Shown here: positions 6,668-16,517 of the stretch, in pieces
Numbering within the stretch: the stretch's first letter is position 1
Layout: every line of letters starts with the position of its first letter
Source: Oscillospiraceae bacterium
GTDB taxonomy: Bacteria; Bacillota; Clostridia; Oscillospirales; Oscillospiraceae
Length of the DNA: 64,000 bases
Direction: 5' to 3'
Assembly: GCA_910575695.1 (NCBI GenBank)
Contig: CAJTGJ010000014.1
Coordinates: 1-64,000 of the forward strand
The notes under the pieces: generated by a model
The model's database searches: none
What the model saw: only the letters and a program-made list of their open reading frames with translations
Told to the model about the DNA's origin: nothing
Made by a program: the position numbers and the translations under genes

Positions 6668-8689
6668 TCAGCACACCTCCCACTCCGTCTCATCTCCACA
6701 TATATTCCGTATCTTCAACCGCAAAGGCCGCTTATCGCTCCGGACTGTCCCATCCCAAAACTCCTTTGTTTTCGTCCCATTGCGGATCACATATCCCAGC
6801 TTGTCGATTTTGATCTCACTGTCCGAGTGCCACTCGCCCTCAACGGCGGTACAGTCAACGCTCAGGTACTCGATCAGCTCCAGCCCCTCCTCACTGATCT
6901 CAATGGGCTTAAAGGGTTTCTTTTCAGTGGCGCTCATCCGTGCCTTTTCGTTGAACTCAAAAATCTTCTGCATCACCCGGTCGCTGAGGAACTTGTCCAC
7001 CAAGACAGCGTAGCCGCCGTACAGATCATCGTGGGTTTCCTCCATGTGAAATTCCGCATAGTCGCCAATCACCACATCATCCAGAATGGTTTTCAAATCC
7101 CGCAGTTCGATTTCGACGGTCGTGCTGTCATCGTCCTTGATAAACTTGCGGATTTCATCCTCACTGGTGATGTCGATATAGTAGACGATTACTCTTTTGA
7201 CTGTTGTGTCCAAATCAGGGATGGCCTGGTGGATAATACGGTTCATCATCACCGTGTCCAGCAGCTTGGAGGAGCTGTCCATCAGGTTTGGAACGTAAAC
7301 CGGAACTGTCCCCAGCTTGCTGTCGGAGATAGCTCCCTCCCAGAAGGAATCCAGCGAGTCCTCGTTTTTCAGTCCGGGGATCAGGGACTTGATCTTCTCC
7401 ATGGTCTGCACCGGGTTGCGGTAGAGCTGCACGCCGTCCTTGATTTCCAGCACGTCAAACTCAGCACCGTCCGCTTTCAGCCGGTCGCGGGTGGTCTGGA
7501 TAGAGTTGAGGCCGATGTCGCAGTGGAGAAAGTGCCGACCTAGCTTGTGGGCGGTGGCGGCGGTAACACCGCTGCCGCCGAAGAAGTCGGCGACAATCAT
7601 TCCCTCATTAGAGGAAGTTTTGATAATACGCTCTAAAAGTGCTTCCGGCTTTTGAGTTGCATAATTCACAGATTCAGTTGCGCGCCCCGCAACATAAGCA
7701 ATATCTGTCCAATTGTCGTTTATAGGAACCCCTGGAAGTTCATCCATAAATACAATTCGACACCGCTTTATTGGCTTTCCGTTCTTCCCTAGCCTAATCC
7801 GACCGTGACTATTGGGAACCTCTGTCTGTGGAGCGTTCCACAATTCTTCAAACTTTTCTGGCGTAGTTCTCCAGCGGGCAGTGGTTCCATGGAAGTCATA
7901 TGCCAACATTTTGTTCTGAGGATCAAGCATATTCTCAAATTTATAATATCTTCCAGATGGAGCTTTTGTCCATTCGTCTGCAATATATTCTTCACTATAT
8001 GGTGTATATTGAATATTAAATAGGTACGAATCAGAAGCCGTATAGAAGAATATGTAGTCTTTTACTCGGCTATAGTTCTGTACGCTATCATTGTGCGATG
8101 CTGTACGCACCCATGTGATTTCATTTCGAAAATTATCTTCACCGAAAATTTCATCCAACAAAATTTTCACATAATGCCCAATATGCCAGTCCAAATGCAC
8201 ATAAATGGATGCCGTTTCACTCATAACGGATTTAATAGCCATGAGGTTTTCATACATCCAGCTGAGGTACTTTTCCTTCTCCCACACGTCACCATACATC
8301 TTTTCCTCAAAGGCTTTCAGTTCGTCGATGTCCAGTTCCTGTTCTGCCTGGGCAATTGCCTCCGCCACCTTGGGATTCCGGCGGATATAGACCTTTTTAG
8401 CGTAGTCCGCCCCGCTGGCAAAGGGCGGGTCGATGTAGACCAGATCAACCTGGATGCCCCGCTCTTTCAGATGAGCGCAGGCGGAGACGCACTCGCCTCG
8501 AATAATCATGTTGCCGCCGGTGTTCTCGCCAACGGTTTCCTGTTTCTCCATCTCGTACAGCGGCATTCCCCGCTGGAGGACCATGGAGGTGTCGTCCGCG
8601 CCTTTGTATTTCAGAATGCGGTTGAAGTTGCCGAGGACGGCTTGGCCTTCGATGGGTTCGGGGATGAAGGGGACGTATTTAATCGGCAT
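6668..8689 (-). CDS. mod: Type III DNA methyltransferase (Mod)
   Basis: A 673-residue adenine-N6 methyltransferase of the beta class. Motif IV DPPF (residues 87-90) comes before the SAM-binding motif I ADFFGGSG (367-374), which is the type III order. The segment between, with the long 90-330 insertion, would hold the target-recognition part; the C-terminal 250 residues probably contact Res. It overlaps the upstream gene by 11 nt and couples to the TIR gene. Mod both modifies host sites and is required with Res for cleavage. Confidence 0.9.
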   Translation of the reverse strand: MPIKYVPFIPEPIEGQAVLGNFNRILKYKGADDTSMVLQRGMPLYEMEKQETVGENTGGNMIIRGECVSACAHLKERGIQVDLVYIDPPFASGADYAKKVYIRRNPKVAEAIAQAEQELDIDELKAFEEKMYGDVWEKEKYLSWMYENLMAIKSVMSETASIYVHLDWHIGHYVKILLDEIFGEDNFRNEITWVRTASHNDSVQNYSRVKDYIFFYTASDSYLFNIQYTPYSEEYIADEWTKAPSGRYYKFENMLDPQNKMLAYDFHGTTARWRTTPEKFEELWNAPQTEVPNSHGRIRLGKNGKPIKRCRIVFMDELPGVPINDNWTDIAYVAGRATESVNYATQKPEALLERIIKTSSNEGMIVADFFGGSGVTAATAHKLGRHFLHCDIGLNSIQTTRDRLKADGAEFDVLEIKDGVQLYRNPVQTMEKIKSLIPGLKNEDSLDSFWEGAISDSKLGTVPVYVPNLMDSSSKLLDTVMMNRIIHQAIPDLDTTVKRVIVYYIDITSEDEIRKFIKDDDSTTVEIELRDLKTILDDVVIGDYAEFHMEETHDDLYGGYAVLVDKFLSDRVMQKIFEFNEKARMSATEKKPFKPIEISEEGLELIEYLSVDCTAVEGEWHSDSEIKIDKLGYVIRNGTKTKEFWDGTVRSDKRPLRLKIRNICGDETEWEVC

Positions 8690-9551
8690 TGGTCGGTTCC
8701 TCCATTTCTGCTTGCTTTACGACAAGCACCATCCGAATTAACACACCAGTTTGATACAGCAGAAACTCAAGCACCTTTTTATCAACTTTATCGTTGTGTT
8801 TGGCAATTCGATCATTTATATTTTTATAAGCATTTATCAATGGCTGAAACAGGCCGCTGATTCCGGCATCTATGCCTTGCGCCCCAAGGTATTTGCATAT
8901 TTCGTTTTTATTTGTTTCTAAATTTTTATCATTACAGAGAAATTCTTGCAGAAAACCTTCCAAAGTTTTACGAAGATTGTCTGCAACATCTCTAACAAAA
9001 ATGCCATCCGAATATTGCTTTAAAGCTGTACAATATGTTTTGTGTGATTTGGGATAATCTTTCAGCCATTCAAGCGGTTGGGATACAAGGGCAAAGTCCA
9101 ATTCAATTGCACCCTTTGGAAAAATAAAGTACTCTTCTCCATCCACCAATGTCTCAAATGGAATATGCGATTCTTCAAGAGCTTTGGTCAAAATAGCGAT
9201 AAAATTCCCCCTTATCCATGCATGTTCATCTTCCTTTTTGGCCTTTATGGAGTTAGCAAAGGCAATGTAGTAAGATAAAAAATCTCGCAAATCTCGATTG
9301 TGCCTATCAAGAGTTGCTAAGCAATGTCTGTACCTTTCTTGGCAAGTATATGCGTTATTGAGAGCCGCATAATCAATGGCTGTTCCAGTTATGTCACAAA
9401 ATGCGGCATACTCTTCCGGGCTAATCGTCTCAATGCTGTAGTCCTCTGCAATCATATTCATAATGTTGTATATGCGAGCTAAAAAATACTTAAATTTTTC
9501 CTCATCGCAGAATCCTATTCCAAGTTTTTTCCTGTAGTCTAAAAAATCCAC
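8679..9551 (-). CDS. Unrecognised protein between Res and Mod, possibly Abi-like
   Basis: I do not recognise this family with certainty. From GTG 9551 (GAGGAGG site 6 nt upstream, two bases past the Res stop) it is 290 residues, acidic and mostly helical, with no membrane segment. The last 80 residues ([14 protein letters not shown], then [15 protein letters not shown], then [15 protein letters not shown]) resemble C-terminal domains of abortive-infection proteins, and RIAKH is reminiscent of a HEPN motif without matching the usual spacing. Standard type III systems have only mod and res, so an extra gene coupled to both is notable. It could be a regulator, a specificity partner or an effector. 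Confidence 0.6.
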   Translation of the reverse strand: MDFLDYRKKLGIGFCDEEKFKYFLARIYNIMNMIAEDYSIETISPEEYAAFCDITGTAIDYAALNNAYTCQERYRHCLATLDRHNRDLRDFLSYYIAFANSIKAKKEDEHAWIRGNFIAILTKALEESHIPFETLVDGEEYFIFPKGAIELDFALVSQPLEWLKDYPKSHKTYCTALKQYSDGIFVRDVADNLRKTLEGFLQEFLCNDKNLETNKNEICKYLGAQGIDAGISGLFQPLINAYKNINDRIAKHNDKVDKKVLEFLLYQTGVLIRMVLVVKQAEMEEPTNAD

Positions 9552-9552
9552 C

Positions 9553-12408
9553 TTACTCCTCCTCAAAAAACTCACAAATTTTCTCATGTGTCCTTACAAT
9601 CCGCTCACTGTCCGGCATAATATCCTCTAAATACAGATACTCAAACCGCTCATAGCCGAAAGCAGCGTTGTTCTGCCGCAGAAACTCAGATTCTACAAAG
9701 GTTCGCTTGTCCTTAAACGTTGGGTCATTGGCATAGATTTTGCCTTTCGTTTCCACAATCAACGCCTTATGTATCTTCCCATTCCTGCGCTGGATGATAA
9801 GGAAATCCGGGGTATACATCCCGATGTAATTCCAGCCGTGGCCGGTGGATTTGTAGCACTTGATTTTGAACTCCGTCATAGCCCGGTCGCCATTGTAGTA
9901 GACCTCCAGCCCGAACTGCTCCACCTCCGGGAGAGGCAGCACATCCCGCAGGAATGTCTGTTCAAAGCCGCTGTCCGTGTGGTAGGGCAGGTAGTGGAAG
10001 GAGCGGTCCTTCTGGGGGTGGGAGACAATTTGCCTGCGGAGTATCTCCAAAACCTGGGCCTGCCCGGTTTGTTCCGCCAGTTCCATCATTTGCAGTGTAT
10101 TTTTGTCCGGTTTCAGCTTACCTCTGTCATCCAGGATGATTTTCTCCACCACATCCTGAGCCGGAAAGTAATCCGCCGTATCCTGCGCATAAACAACCGG
10201 CGAGAAGTTGGCGATATTCAGCAGAGACGCCGCCTCCGGGATACATTCCGTCCTGTTCCTGTAGTCGCGCTGTTGGCAGAACGCCTTGCGGATATTGGCC
10301 TCAGTTGCTGGACGGTCGTACTTGGAACTGAAATATTTCTGTTCTCCGCGCTCATAGGTAATCGTTTCAAAAACGATATGCATCTCGTCCCGATAGTGGT
10401 TCAGCTGTTCCATGGAGAGCGTTCCGACGCTGCTCCGGGTCAAGCCATACAGCCATTGGGAGAATACGGCGGGCTCAGTCCCGCGTTCCTCGTCATCGAT
10501 GTCGGATCCGAGGTTCTCCAAGGAGAAATCTGTGCTTCGGACAACACCCTCCGCGCATTTCACGGCAGAACCGATGATCCCATTTTCCGGGTCAGCTTCT
10601 TTTTCCAGGATAGTTTCATAGCTAACCTTTAGCTGATAGAAATCCACCTTGGGCAGTTTCAGATAATCAGTTCGGTCGTAGCGTTTTACTTCGATTTTTT
10701 CTGGCCCTCCTTTGGCAAATTCCGCCAAGGAGATATGGTGACGCTGTTGGAGCTGAGCGACTAGCTTGTCGCCGTTGGTGCGGTTGAGGTAGACCAGCGC
10801 CGTTTCCGGCTGCCCCCTGTCCACTTGGCGCAGGCACCGGCAGGAGGTTTGCAGTACCATGTTCTTGGGGCAGTCCCCCTCCTGGGAGAGGATAATTCCG
10901 GTCAAACTGCGGCAGTCCCAGCCCTCTTTGCCAATCTGCACCAGCAAGACAATACAGATTTTTGAGATGGGTTGGTCCAGCGTATCAAACTGCATTTGGC
11001 TGTCAGCAGGCTGGGGGTACTGCTTGTTCCCCTTGTGAAATTTCAGAATACAGTCAGCAGCCAGACCATACTCTCCGATGATCCGGGAGACAAGAGGATA
11101 GACCTGCTCTTCCAGTTTGGGAATTGTGCTACAGTAAATACCCAACTTGGCGGCAGTCCCGTCCTGGTACACAGTGTCTTTGTAGGTGTCCAAAAACTCC
11201 CGCACACCGTTTTCGATAATCCGGCTACTGTCGGCAATATCGGCAATCTTCACCGTCGGATATTTGAGGAAGTTTCCCACGCCGTCCACCAAGGGGTAGT
11301 AGTAAACCGTGTTGGTAATTTCGGCGGTGCCGACGGTGAGCTTGTCCGTCACTGTGATCTTCTCCGCTTTTTCCAGGTAGGGTGTGCCGGAAAAGCCGAT
11401 GACGGAGTTGACAGTTCCCCCCTCAGTCCAGTGATTGACGACGGCCCGCAACTTGATTTCGTCGCTGACCGCATGATGTACTTCGTCGATGAAAATAGAC
11501 AGGGCGGGCAGTTTACCGATTAGGTTGCGCAGTTCATTGGCCTGACGGTCTTTGTCATCGTTGCTTTCGTCGAACCAACTAATTTGTCCATCCTTTTCCT
11601 GAATGCGGTCAAGGATGACCTTCTCTGCATTGGTCACAGCCACCAACCCAAACAATTCCGACAGAGGCTGGTGGTTGGCGATTTTCTGGACGTTGGGATT
11701 TTTGGTTTTATTGGACTTATTAGCCGTCTTATTCTGATCCAGCACTTCAAAAGAGAGCATCCGTTTGATCGCAGATGCCGACGGCTCCGGGATGACCCAG
11801 GCAGGGTCGAATTTCTGAATAGTCTTCAGACTGGGCACTACGGACGACTTCAAACCGGAGGGCGCAAAGATAATGAAATTGTGGGCAAAGGCCGGGTTCT
11901 GCGGTTCGTTTACCGCAAAATATAAATCCAGATAGATGAATGCCGCCATCAGGTAGGTTTTCCCCGCACCCATGGGGAGACTGAACAAATAATCCGTATA
12001 GGAAACGCCATAGAAAGCGTCGTAGAAGAAACGCTGGTAGTCAATGCTCTCTGGGGCTTTGCGAATTTGTTGTTCCATCTTTTGAGAAACCTGTTCCCCC
12101 GCATCATTTTTGAGACACGCATATTCCAGTAGAGCTGCCGCCGCCGGATGACCTTCCAGATAAATCCGGGTTGTGGTGGAAAGCTCTACAGTCTGCAAAT
12201 CCAGCGTATTGAAGCACCCCTCCCGAAAAAGACTGAAGAGCGGCTTGCTGTCACAGCCAATCTTGAGGAAAAGGTATGTTTTGACGGCATCGACCTGTGC
12301 GTCCCGCATCTGACCGGTGCTTTCGATATAGCCAATCAGGTCTTTGACGGTACAATCCTGAGATGCCAGCCAGCGATTGCGGGCGTTGGTTATCATACGG
12401 TAAAACAT
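9553..12408 (-). CDS. res: Type III restriction enzyme helicase/nuclease subunit (Res)
   Basis: A 951-residue SF2 helicase-nuclease. Walker A is MGAGKT (residues 146-151), the DExH box is FIDEVHHAV (about 310), and the helicase C-terminal half includes GKEGWDCRSL and LQTSCRCLRQ. The nuclease follows at about residues 865-890 as YTPDFLIIQ...LIVETKG, a PD-(D/E)xK motif. I chose ATG 12408 because AAGGAG lies 8 nt upstream; an upstream ATG at 12447 lies within a hairpin. Res cleaves DNA only in complex with Mod. All catalytic motifs are intact. Confidence 0.9.
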   Translation of the reverse strand: MFYRMITNARNRWLASQDCTVKDLIGYIESTGQMRDAQVDAVKTYLFLKIGCDSKPLFSLFREGCFNTLDLQTVELSTTTRIYLEGHPAAAALLEYACLKNDAGEQVSQKMEQQIRKAPESIDYQRFFYDAFYGVSYTDYLFSLPMGAGKTYLMAAFIYLDLYFAVNEPQNPAFAHNFIIFAPSGLKSSVVPSLKTIQKFDPAWVIPEPSASAIKRMLSFEVLDQNKTANKSNKTKNPNVQKIANHQPLSELFGLVAVTNAEKVILDRIQEKDGQISWFDESNDDKDRQANELRNLIGKLPALSIFIDEVHHAVSDEIKLRAVVNHWTEGGTVNSVIGFSGTPYLEKAEKITVTDKLTVGTAEITNTVYYYPLVDGVGNFLKYPTVKIADIADSSRIIENGVREFLDTYKDTVYQDGTAAKLGIYCSTIPKLEEQVYPLVSRIIGEYGLAADCILKFHKGNKQYPQPADSQMQFDTLDQPISKICIVLLVQIGKEGWDCRSLTGIILSQEGDCPKNMVLQTSCRCLRQVDRGQPETALVYLNRTNGDKLVAQLQQRHHISLAEFAKGGPEKIEVKRYDRTDYLKLPKVDFYQLKVSYETILEKEADPENGIIGSAVKCAEGVVRSTDFSLENLGSDIDDEERGTEPAVFSQWLYGLTRSSVGTLSMEQLNHYRDEMHIVFETITYERGEQKYFSSKYDRPATEANIRKAFCQQRDYRNRTECIPEAASLLNIANFSPVVYAQDTADYFPAQDVVEKIILDDRGKLKPDKNTLQMMELAEQTGQAQVLEILRRQIVSHPQKDRSFHYLPYHTDSGFEQTFLRDVLPLPEVEQFGLEVYYNGDRAMTEFKIKCYKSTGHGWNYIGMYTPDFLIIQRRNGKIHKALIVETKGKIYANDPTFKDKRTFVESEFLRQNNAAFGYERFEYLYLEDIMPDSERIVRTHEKICEFFEEE

Positions 12409-12426
12409 TGGATGTCTCCTTAATGC

Positions 12427-12454
12427 AAAGCCCTTGCCGCAGAGCAAGGGCTTT
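12427..12454. terminator. Hairpin between the SLOG and res genes
   Basis: AAAGCCCTTG (12427-12436) pairs perfectly with CAAGGGCTTT (12445-12454). It lacks a T-run on the minus strand, so it may attenuate rather than terminate, setting res expression relative to the SLOG gene. Confidence 0.45.
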
Positions 12455-12475
12455 CAAGAAAATTCTATACAAATT

Positions 12476-13052
12476 CTAACACATACTGGGAAAAATCTCA
12501 ACTGGCTTTTTTGAAGAAACCGCATCCACGTTGGCAGGCTCGTGAGTAACGTCTCTGGTGACCGGAGCAAGTATGTAGAGCTCTTTTTTTAGTTGCTGGG
12601 CATAGCGCACTGTCATCCCCGTCCCACTTCGGTAGGCACCATTGTAGACGGCCAGAAGGATAGAGGCTTGCTCCACCATGTACCGGTTCCGCTCCAGCAT
12701 ACAACCACGGCTGTACTCCTGCCCCACATAGACAACCTCGTCAGCCTGCTCCAAAATTGAATGATAGATTTCCCGCGCTGAAACTGACCACTTGCTTTCT
12801 TGCCCTTCACAGGGGAGGATGGCATGGAGCTTCAGCGCAGGATTTTTCTTTTTCAGGTCAAGGACAATCTGAGCGCACCAGAGATCTACCCCTTGAGCCA
12901 TACCTGACAAAAAGTCCGTCACACCTTGCTCTGCCAGCGCGGAGATCTGCGCTGCCAGGACTTCCTTCAAGAGAACGCAATCCGGGGGCGCTTTCGTCAT
13001 AGCCCCAGGGAAAGCTTTTGGGCCGGTGTCCAGTAAATGCGCAGATTTTCAT
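12476..13052 (-). pseudogene. SLOG-fold protein (DUF1273/YpsA-like), frameshifted
   Basis: The N-terminus MKICAFTGHRPKSFPWGYDE is in one frame from 13052. The rest (LLKEVLAAQISALAEQGVTD, FLSGMAQGVDLWCAQIV, YVGQEYSRGCMLERNRYMVE) is in another. Removing one base from the G5 run at 12984-12988 joins them as GYDESAPDCVLL. SLOG proteins bind nucleotides or nucleotide-derived ligands; FTGHRP and SGMAQGVD are the expected ligand-binding loops. It is the first gene after a good promoter in the operon that ends with the TIR gene. The frameshift could be a sequencing error, a real mutation or slippage. Confidence 0.75.
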
Positions 13053-13115
13053 AGTCTATTCACTCCTACATATGGTTTTCATGGTACAAGCATAAACTTC
13101 TTTTTGATATTAATG

Positions 13116-13143
13116 ATTATACCATCAATTCCAGCAAACACAA
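13116..13143 (-). promoter_or_regulatory. Promoter of the SLOG-Res-Mod-TIR operon
   Basis: Minus strand: -35 TTGTGT (13143-13138), 16-bp spacer, -10 TATAAT (13121-13116), about 65 bp upstream of the SLOG start. The -10 is perfect; the -35 keeps TTG only. Confidence 0.55.
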
Positions 13144-13223
13144 GACCATATTTTATGCAGGTAACATTAATACTCCGTTTTGATTAAGGGTAAAATATTA
13201 CATATGCAGAGCGGAGGTGTACG

Positions 13224-13547
13224 ATGGACACGAATGAACGATATGTTGCTTTTCTGCGCTCCCGCATTTCAGAACTACTCGCACAGCGAGGAATCTCCGA
13301 ACACAAATTAAGTCTGGAGTTGGGCAGAGGCGGTTCCTACATCCGCGCTATCACCAATGGGCTAACCTTGCCATCGGTCAAGGAATTATTCAATATCATC
13401 GACTATTTTGAAATCAGTCCATCAGAATTTTTTGAGGGTCTGGAAGATAAAAACTCTTTGCGCTCTGAACTCCGGGAGAAAATGCGGGAACTGGACAATG
13501 AAACGCTGGAAAAAGTAGCTACTTTTATCAAATGGATAGGGAAGTAG
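13224..13547 (+). CDS. XRE-family helix-turn-helix regulator
   Basis: A 107-residue Cro/CI-type repressor. The helix-turn-helix spans about residues 20-50 (LAQRGISEHKLSLELGRGGS then YIRAITNGLTLPSVKELF), followed by a short dimerisation tail. The start has CGGAGGTGTACG. It is divergent from the defence operon, whose promoter lies about 80 bp upstream of its start, so it could control that operon and itself. It also lies next to the MobP module and could belong to that instead. Confidence 0.85.
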   Translation: MDTNERYVAFLRSRISELLAQRGISEHKLSLELGRGGSYIRAITNGLTLPSVKELFNIIDYFEISPSEFFEGLEDKNSLRSELREKMRELDNETLEKVATFIKWIGK

Positions 13548-13651
13548 CCATATTTCCCCTGACAAGAGACGGGGATGGTAGTAGCGGCAAGCAATGCCCC
13601 GGTATATACCGGCGCTCGCTTGTTGGTGGCTGACGCCCCCAAGCCCCCGTA

Positions 13652-13681
13652 AGGACCGGCGCATTTGCGCCGGTCCTTTTA
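13652..13681. terminator. Strong Rho-independent terminator
   Basis: AAGGACCGGCGC (13652-13663) pairs perfectly with GCGCCGGTCCTT (13668-13679) around an ATTT loop, then TT. It sits between the convergent regulator and relaxase genes and can serve both. Confidence 0.85.
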
Positions 13682-13727
13682 AGCCGCCTTCGGCGTCTGC
13701 TGTTACCCGCAGGGAGAGAAGAAATCA

Positions 13728-15131
13728 TCACCGCGCCCCCTGCTGGCGGTCACGATTTTTCTCTTTCTCCATCAGGCCCAAAATCCGCTCCACGTTGTTT
13801 TTGGCCGTGAGCAGTTCTATCATTTTTTCCTTCGCCTGCCTGTACTCTGGATACCGTTTTTTCTTCTCAGCCTGCAACACGGCATACTCCTGTTTCAGCG
13901 ATTGCATGGAGGGCAGCTTTTTCAAATCAAGTGAATTGAAGTACTGCTTCGCCGCTTGACAAGCCGTGATTTCACTGCTATGTTGTTCATAAAATTTCTC
14001 CTTTTTCCTGCCCGTCAATTTCCGATATTGCGCGTAAATCTCCTGTGTTTTTCCGTAGGTGCCGATCTGCCTTTGCAGTTCGGAAATGTCTTTCATTCTC
14101 CGTTCAGCGACTTTCATCTGATCGCCCAAATCGTTAAATTTCTGGACTGCCGCATCACAGGCTCTTTCCAATTCTCCGAGGTCTGTCAATCCGTTTTCCT
14201 GCAAGTAAATGACCGTCCTTGCCATCTCCTTGAGATTGAAAATTTTCGCCCACCGCTCAAATCCAGGAGCGTGAATCTGCTGCATTTTCGCTTGAATGTC
14301 AATCATCAAATTGGGCTTGGACTTTATCGCCGTCTTTGCCTTAGGAGCGACAATACGCTTGCCGGAAATGCGCTCCATAATCGCCGCTTCGGTGTAATCG
14401 TCACCGAGAGAATCACAGCGGACAAACCGTTTGCCATTTGGGATTTTGAACGCCAGATGTTTGCTCCGCTTGACCTCCGCTCCCGCCGCTTTCATAGCGG
14501 CGAGGAAGCTGTCAAAATCCTTGCAACCTTGACCGAGGGCGGTGTCGATGATCTGCTCCAACTGTCCCCGGACGGTAGGTGGCTTGCCCTCACCTAACCA
14601 TGCGCCGTAGCTGCCCCGGCTGGGCTTCGGCTCCGCAATCACCGACAGCCCATTTTCCAGGCACAGCATATCGGAGATTCTCCGAACTGTGAATGAGGAC
14701 CGCCAGAAGTTCCGGAATTTCCGGGTGCAGTCTATGGCGGTCGAGTTGAACACGATATGCGAGTGAATGTGGTGCTTGTCAACATGGGTGCAGACGATAA
14801 AAGCATGATTGCCCTTGGTCAGAGACATAGCGAGATCATAGCCGATCTTGTTCGCCAGTTCCGGCGTAATCTCCCCCGGCTTGAAGGACTGCCGCAGGTG
14901 GTAGGCGATCACATCATTGTCCTTCCGTTCCCTGCCGGTAATGGCGGCATACTGCCGCTTGGAAAAGAGAAACTCCTGGTCAGCGATAGACGGATTGCAC
15001 TGATAGGCCGTGACCAAATCGCCGCCATTGGTTTTCTCTGGATTCTCCACATAGTCTGTTACCCGGCCCAGGGCCTCCGCCACGGTCCGGCCCTTTCCGC
15101 TGTGCAGGGGCATCAAGCGTGTTGTTGCCAT
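13728..15131 (-). CDS. MobP-type relaxase (Relaxase/VirD2 family)
   Basis: A 467-residue mobilization nuclease. The metal-binding motif III is HVDKHHIHSHIVFN (residues 116-129) with three regularly spaced histidines. YHLRQSFKPGEITPE (77-91) is a typical family segment, and Tyr27 in RVTDYVENPEKT is the likely nicking tyrosine. The C-terminal 200 residues are coiled coil. Start ATG 15131 has GGGGAGG upstream; the TTG two codons earlier is not needed. With MobC and a ParB-like gene it forms a module distinct from the other two relaxases in the window. Confidence 0.85.
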   Translation of the reverse strand: MATTRLMPLHSGKGRTVAEALGRVTDYVENPEKTNGGDLVTAYQCNPSIADQEFLFSKRQYAAITGRERKDNDVIAYHLRQSFKPGEITPELANKIGYDLAMSLTKGNHAFIVCTHVDKHHIHSHIVFNSTAIDCTRKFRNFWRSSFTVRRISDMLCLENGLSVIAEPKPSRGSYGAWLGEGKPPTVRGQLEQIIDTALGQGCKDFDSFLAAMKAAGAEVKRSKHLAFKIPNGKRFVRCDSLGDDYTEAAIMERISGKRIVAPKAKTAIKSKPNLMIDIQAKMQQIHAPGFERWAKIFNLKEMARTVIYLQENGLTDLGELERACDAAVQKFNDLGDQMKVAERRMKDISELQRQIGTYGKTQEIYAQYRKLTGRKKEKFYEQHSSEITACQAAKQYFNSLDLKKLPSMQSLKQEYAVLQAEKKKRYPEYRQAKEKMIELLTAKNNVERILGLMEKEKNRDRQQGAR

Positions 15132-15195
15132 TTTCAAAACCTCCCCTCAAAAGGAAATGGAGGTGGACGAAAAATTTTCGCCCACCTCCAGACCG

Positions 15196-15540
15196 TTATT
15201 TGATTTTAGATAACTGCTCCAATATGCTGCCGAAAAGCCCGCTGGCCTCCGTCAGCTTGCCGCAGATTTCATCCACTTCGTCGGGATAGACACCGCCGCC
15301 GGAGTTGACCCGGCGGGCGATCTGGTTCACATTGTTGGAGGTATACCGCAGGAGCTTGGCACACTCGTCCAGCTCCTTGATTTGCAATTGGACAATGTAG
15401 CCGTCAATACACATCTTACGAATATAGGCACTCATATTATGAATGCCCATCAGAGCCATCCTCTGCTCAATCAACCTCCGTTCCTCGTCCGTAACTTTGA
15501 AATAGATGCCGCCGCTTTTGCCTTTGGCGCATTCAGACAT
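15196..15540 (-). CDS. MobC-type relaxosome accessory protein
   Basis: A 114-residue protein from MSECAKGKSG. The N-terminal half is a ribbon-helix-helix-like DNA-binding domain (IYFKVTDEERRLIEQRM). The C-terminal half carries the MobC signature LLRYTSNNVNQIARRVNSGG. MobC proteins bind oriT and help the relaxase melt the nick region. It lies upstream of the relaxase in the same transcript and overlaps the ParB-like gene by 8 nt. Confidence 0.8.
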   Translation of the reverse strand: MSECAKGKSGGIYFKVTDEERRLIEQRMALMGIHNMSAYIRKMCIDGYIVQLQIKELDECAKLLRYTSNNVNQIARRVNSGGGVYPDEVDEICGKLTEASGLFGSILEQLSKIK

Positions 15541-16504
15541 TGGCGCAGGCCTCCTTAACAAAGCTGAGATAGTCCTCCAGTGTTTTGCGGCAGGAATCAG
15601 TCAAACCCATCAAAGTGTGAAGCTGTTCCTGTGAAAGATTGGGAAGCACTTCCTCATAATTGGGCAGATGGAAACTCTCCACACCTCGCTGAACTCTTTC
15701 AATGAAGGCGCTGTATTCCAAAATAAAGGCTTCCGGCGACTGCCTGCAATCTTTGGTAGGGTCCTTCAGGTCCGCAACGCTCTCCAAAAATTCAACTTTC
15801 TGCTGCCGGGACGATTTTGCGTGTCCTGGAGCGGCGCGTACCTCTACGGGCTGGTACTCGTCCAAAGACCGAATCTGACCGGAAGCCAGTAAAATGGCGG
15901 CTGTTTTCTGCTTGCCGGGTTCCATACGCGAGAGCTTCATCGCATTGCTCTGGCTGAGTTTATAATTGGGAAAATGGCGAAAAACTTCCCGCGTATCTTC
16001 CGTCAGACCGTTCATCATCTGGACAGTCCGCTCTACCGTCCGGGACGATACGCCCAGCTTGTCGGCGGTATCCTGGGCGAACGATCTCAACGTGACCGAC
16101 ATTTTGTCGCTGACGTTGTTCCCAATCGCCCGGTTCATTCCAGCCGCCTGTGCCTGCCCGACCTTAGTCTCTGGGTGAAGGGATTCATAAATCTCCTTCC
16201 GGCGCTCCAGCAGTTCCCCATACTCGATCACGGACAGTTCGGTACGCACAACATTTTCGTCAATTTCAGCCAGTTCCGTTTGCAAAGCATCAAGGGTACA
16301 GACGTTACACTCAATCTCCGTCCATCCTAACATTTTTGTGGCTTCCAGACGGTGCAGGCCAGCGACAAGGATATATTCCTGGTCAATGGTGATGGGATTG
16401 AGTAGTCCAATCTCGGAAATGCTCCGTGCCAATTCGTTGATCCCATCCAGGTTGGCCGGACGCCGCCCTGGGTTTATTTTGATCTCACTGATCGCAACCT
16501 TCAT
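15533..16504 (-). CDS. ParB-like DNA-binding protein
   Basis: A 323-residue ParB/Srx-domain protein. The N-terminal domain includes INPGRRPANLDGINELARSI and the box YILVAGLHRLEATKMLG (about 47-63). The central helix-turn-helix region (about 130-200) includes SDKMSVTLRSFAQDTADKLG. The start MKVAISEIKI has AAGGAGG upstream. There is no ParA nearby. As in the first element, the gene sits beside the relaxase, so it may regulate mobilization rather than partition. Confidence 0.8.
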   Translation of the reverse strand: MKVAISEIKINPGRRPANLDGINELARSISEIGLLNPITIDQEYILVAGLHRLEATKMLGWTEIECNVCTLDALQTELAEIDENVVRTELSVIEYGELLERRKEIYESLHPETKVGQAQAAGMNRAIGNNVSDKMSVTLRSFAQDTADKLGVSSRTVERTVQMMNGLTEDTREVFRHFPNYKLSQSNAMKLSRMEPGKQKTAAILLASGQIRSLDEYQPVEVRAAPGHAKSSRQQKVEFLESVADLKDPTKDCRQSPEAFILEYSAFIERVQRGVESFHLPNYEEVLPNLSQEQLHTLMGLTDSCRKTLEDYLSFVKEACANV

Positions 16505-16517
16505 AGTTTTCTCCTCC

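Noticed and set aside
8093-8860. 255-codon plus-strand open frame opposite the mod gene
   Set aside because: It crosses the mod and unknown-gene boundary and has no ribosome site; the minus strand carries the DPPF motif here.
13611-13740. A possible small RNA around the 13652 hairpin
   Set aside because: The stem, loop and T-run are explained by a shared terminator between convergent genes; no promoter was found.
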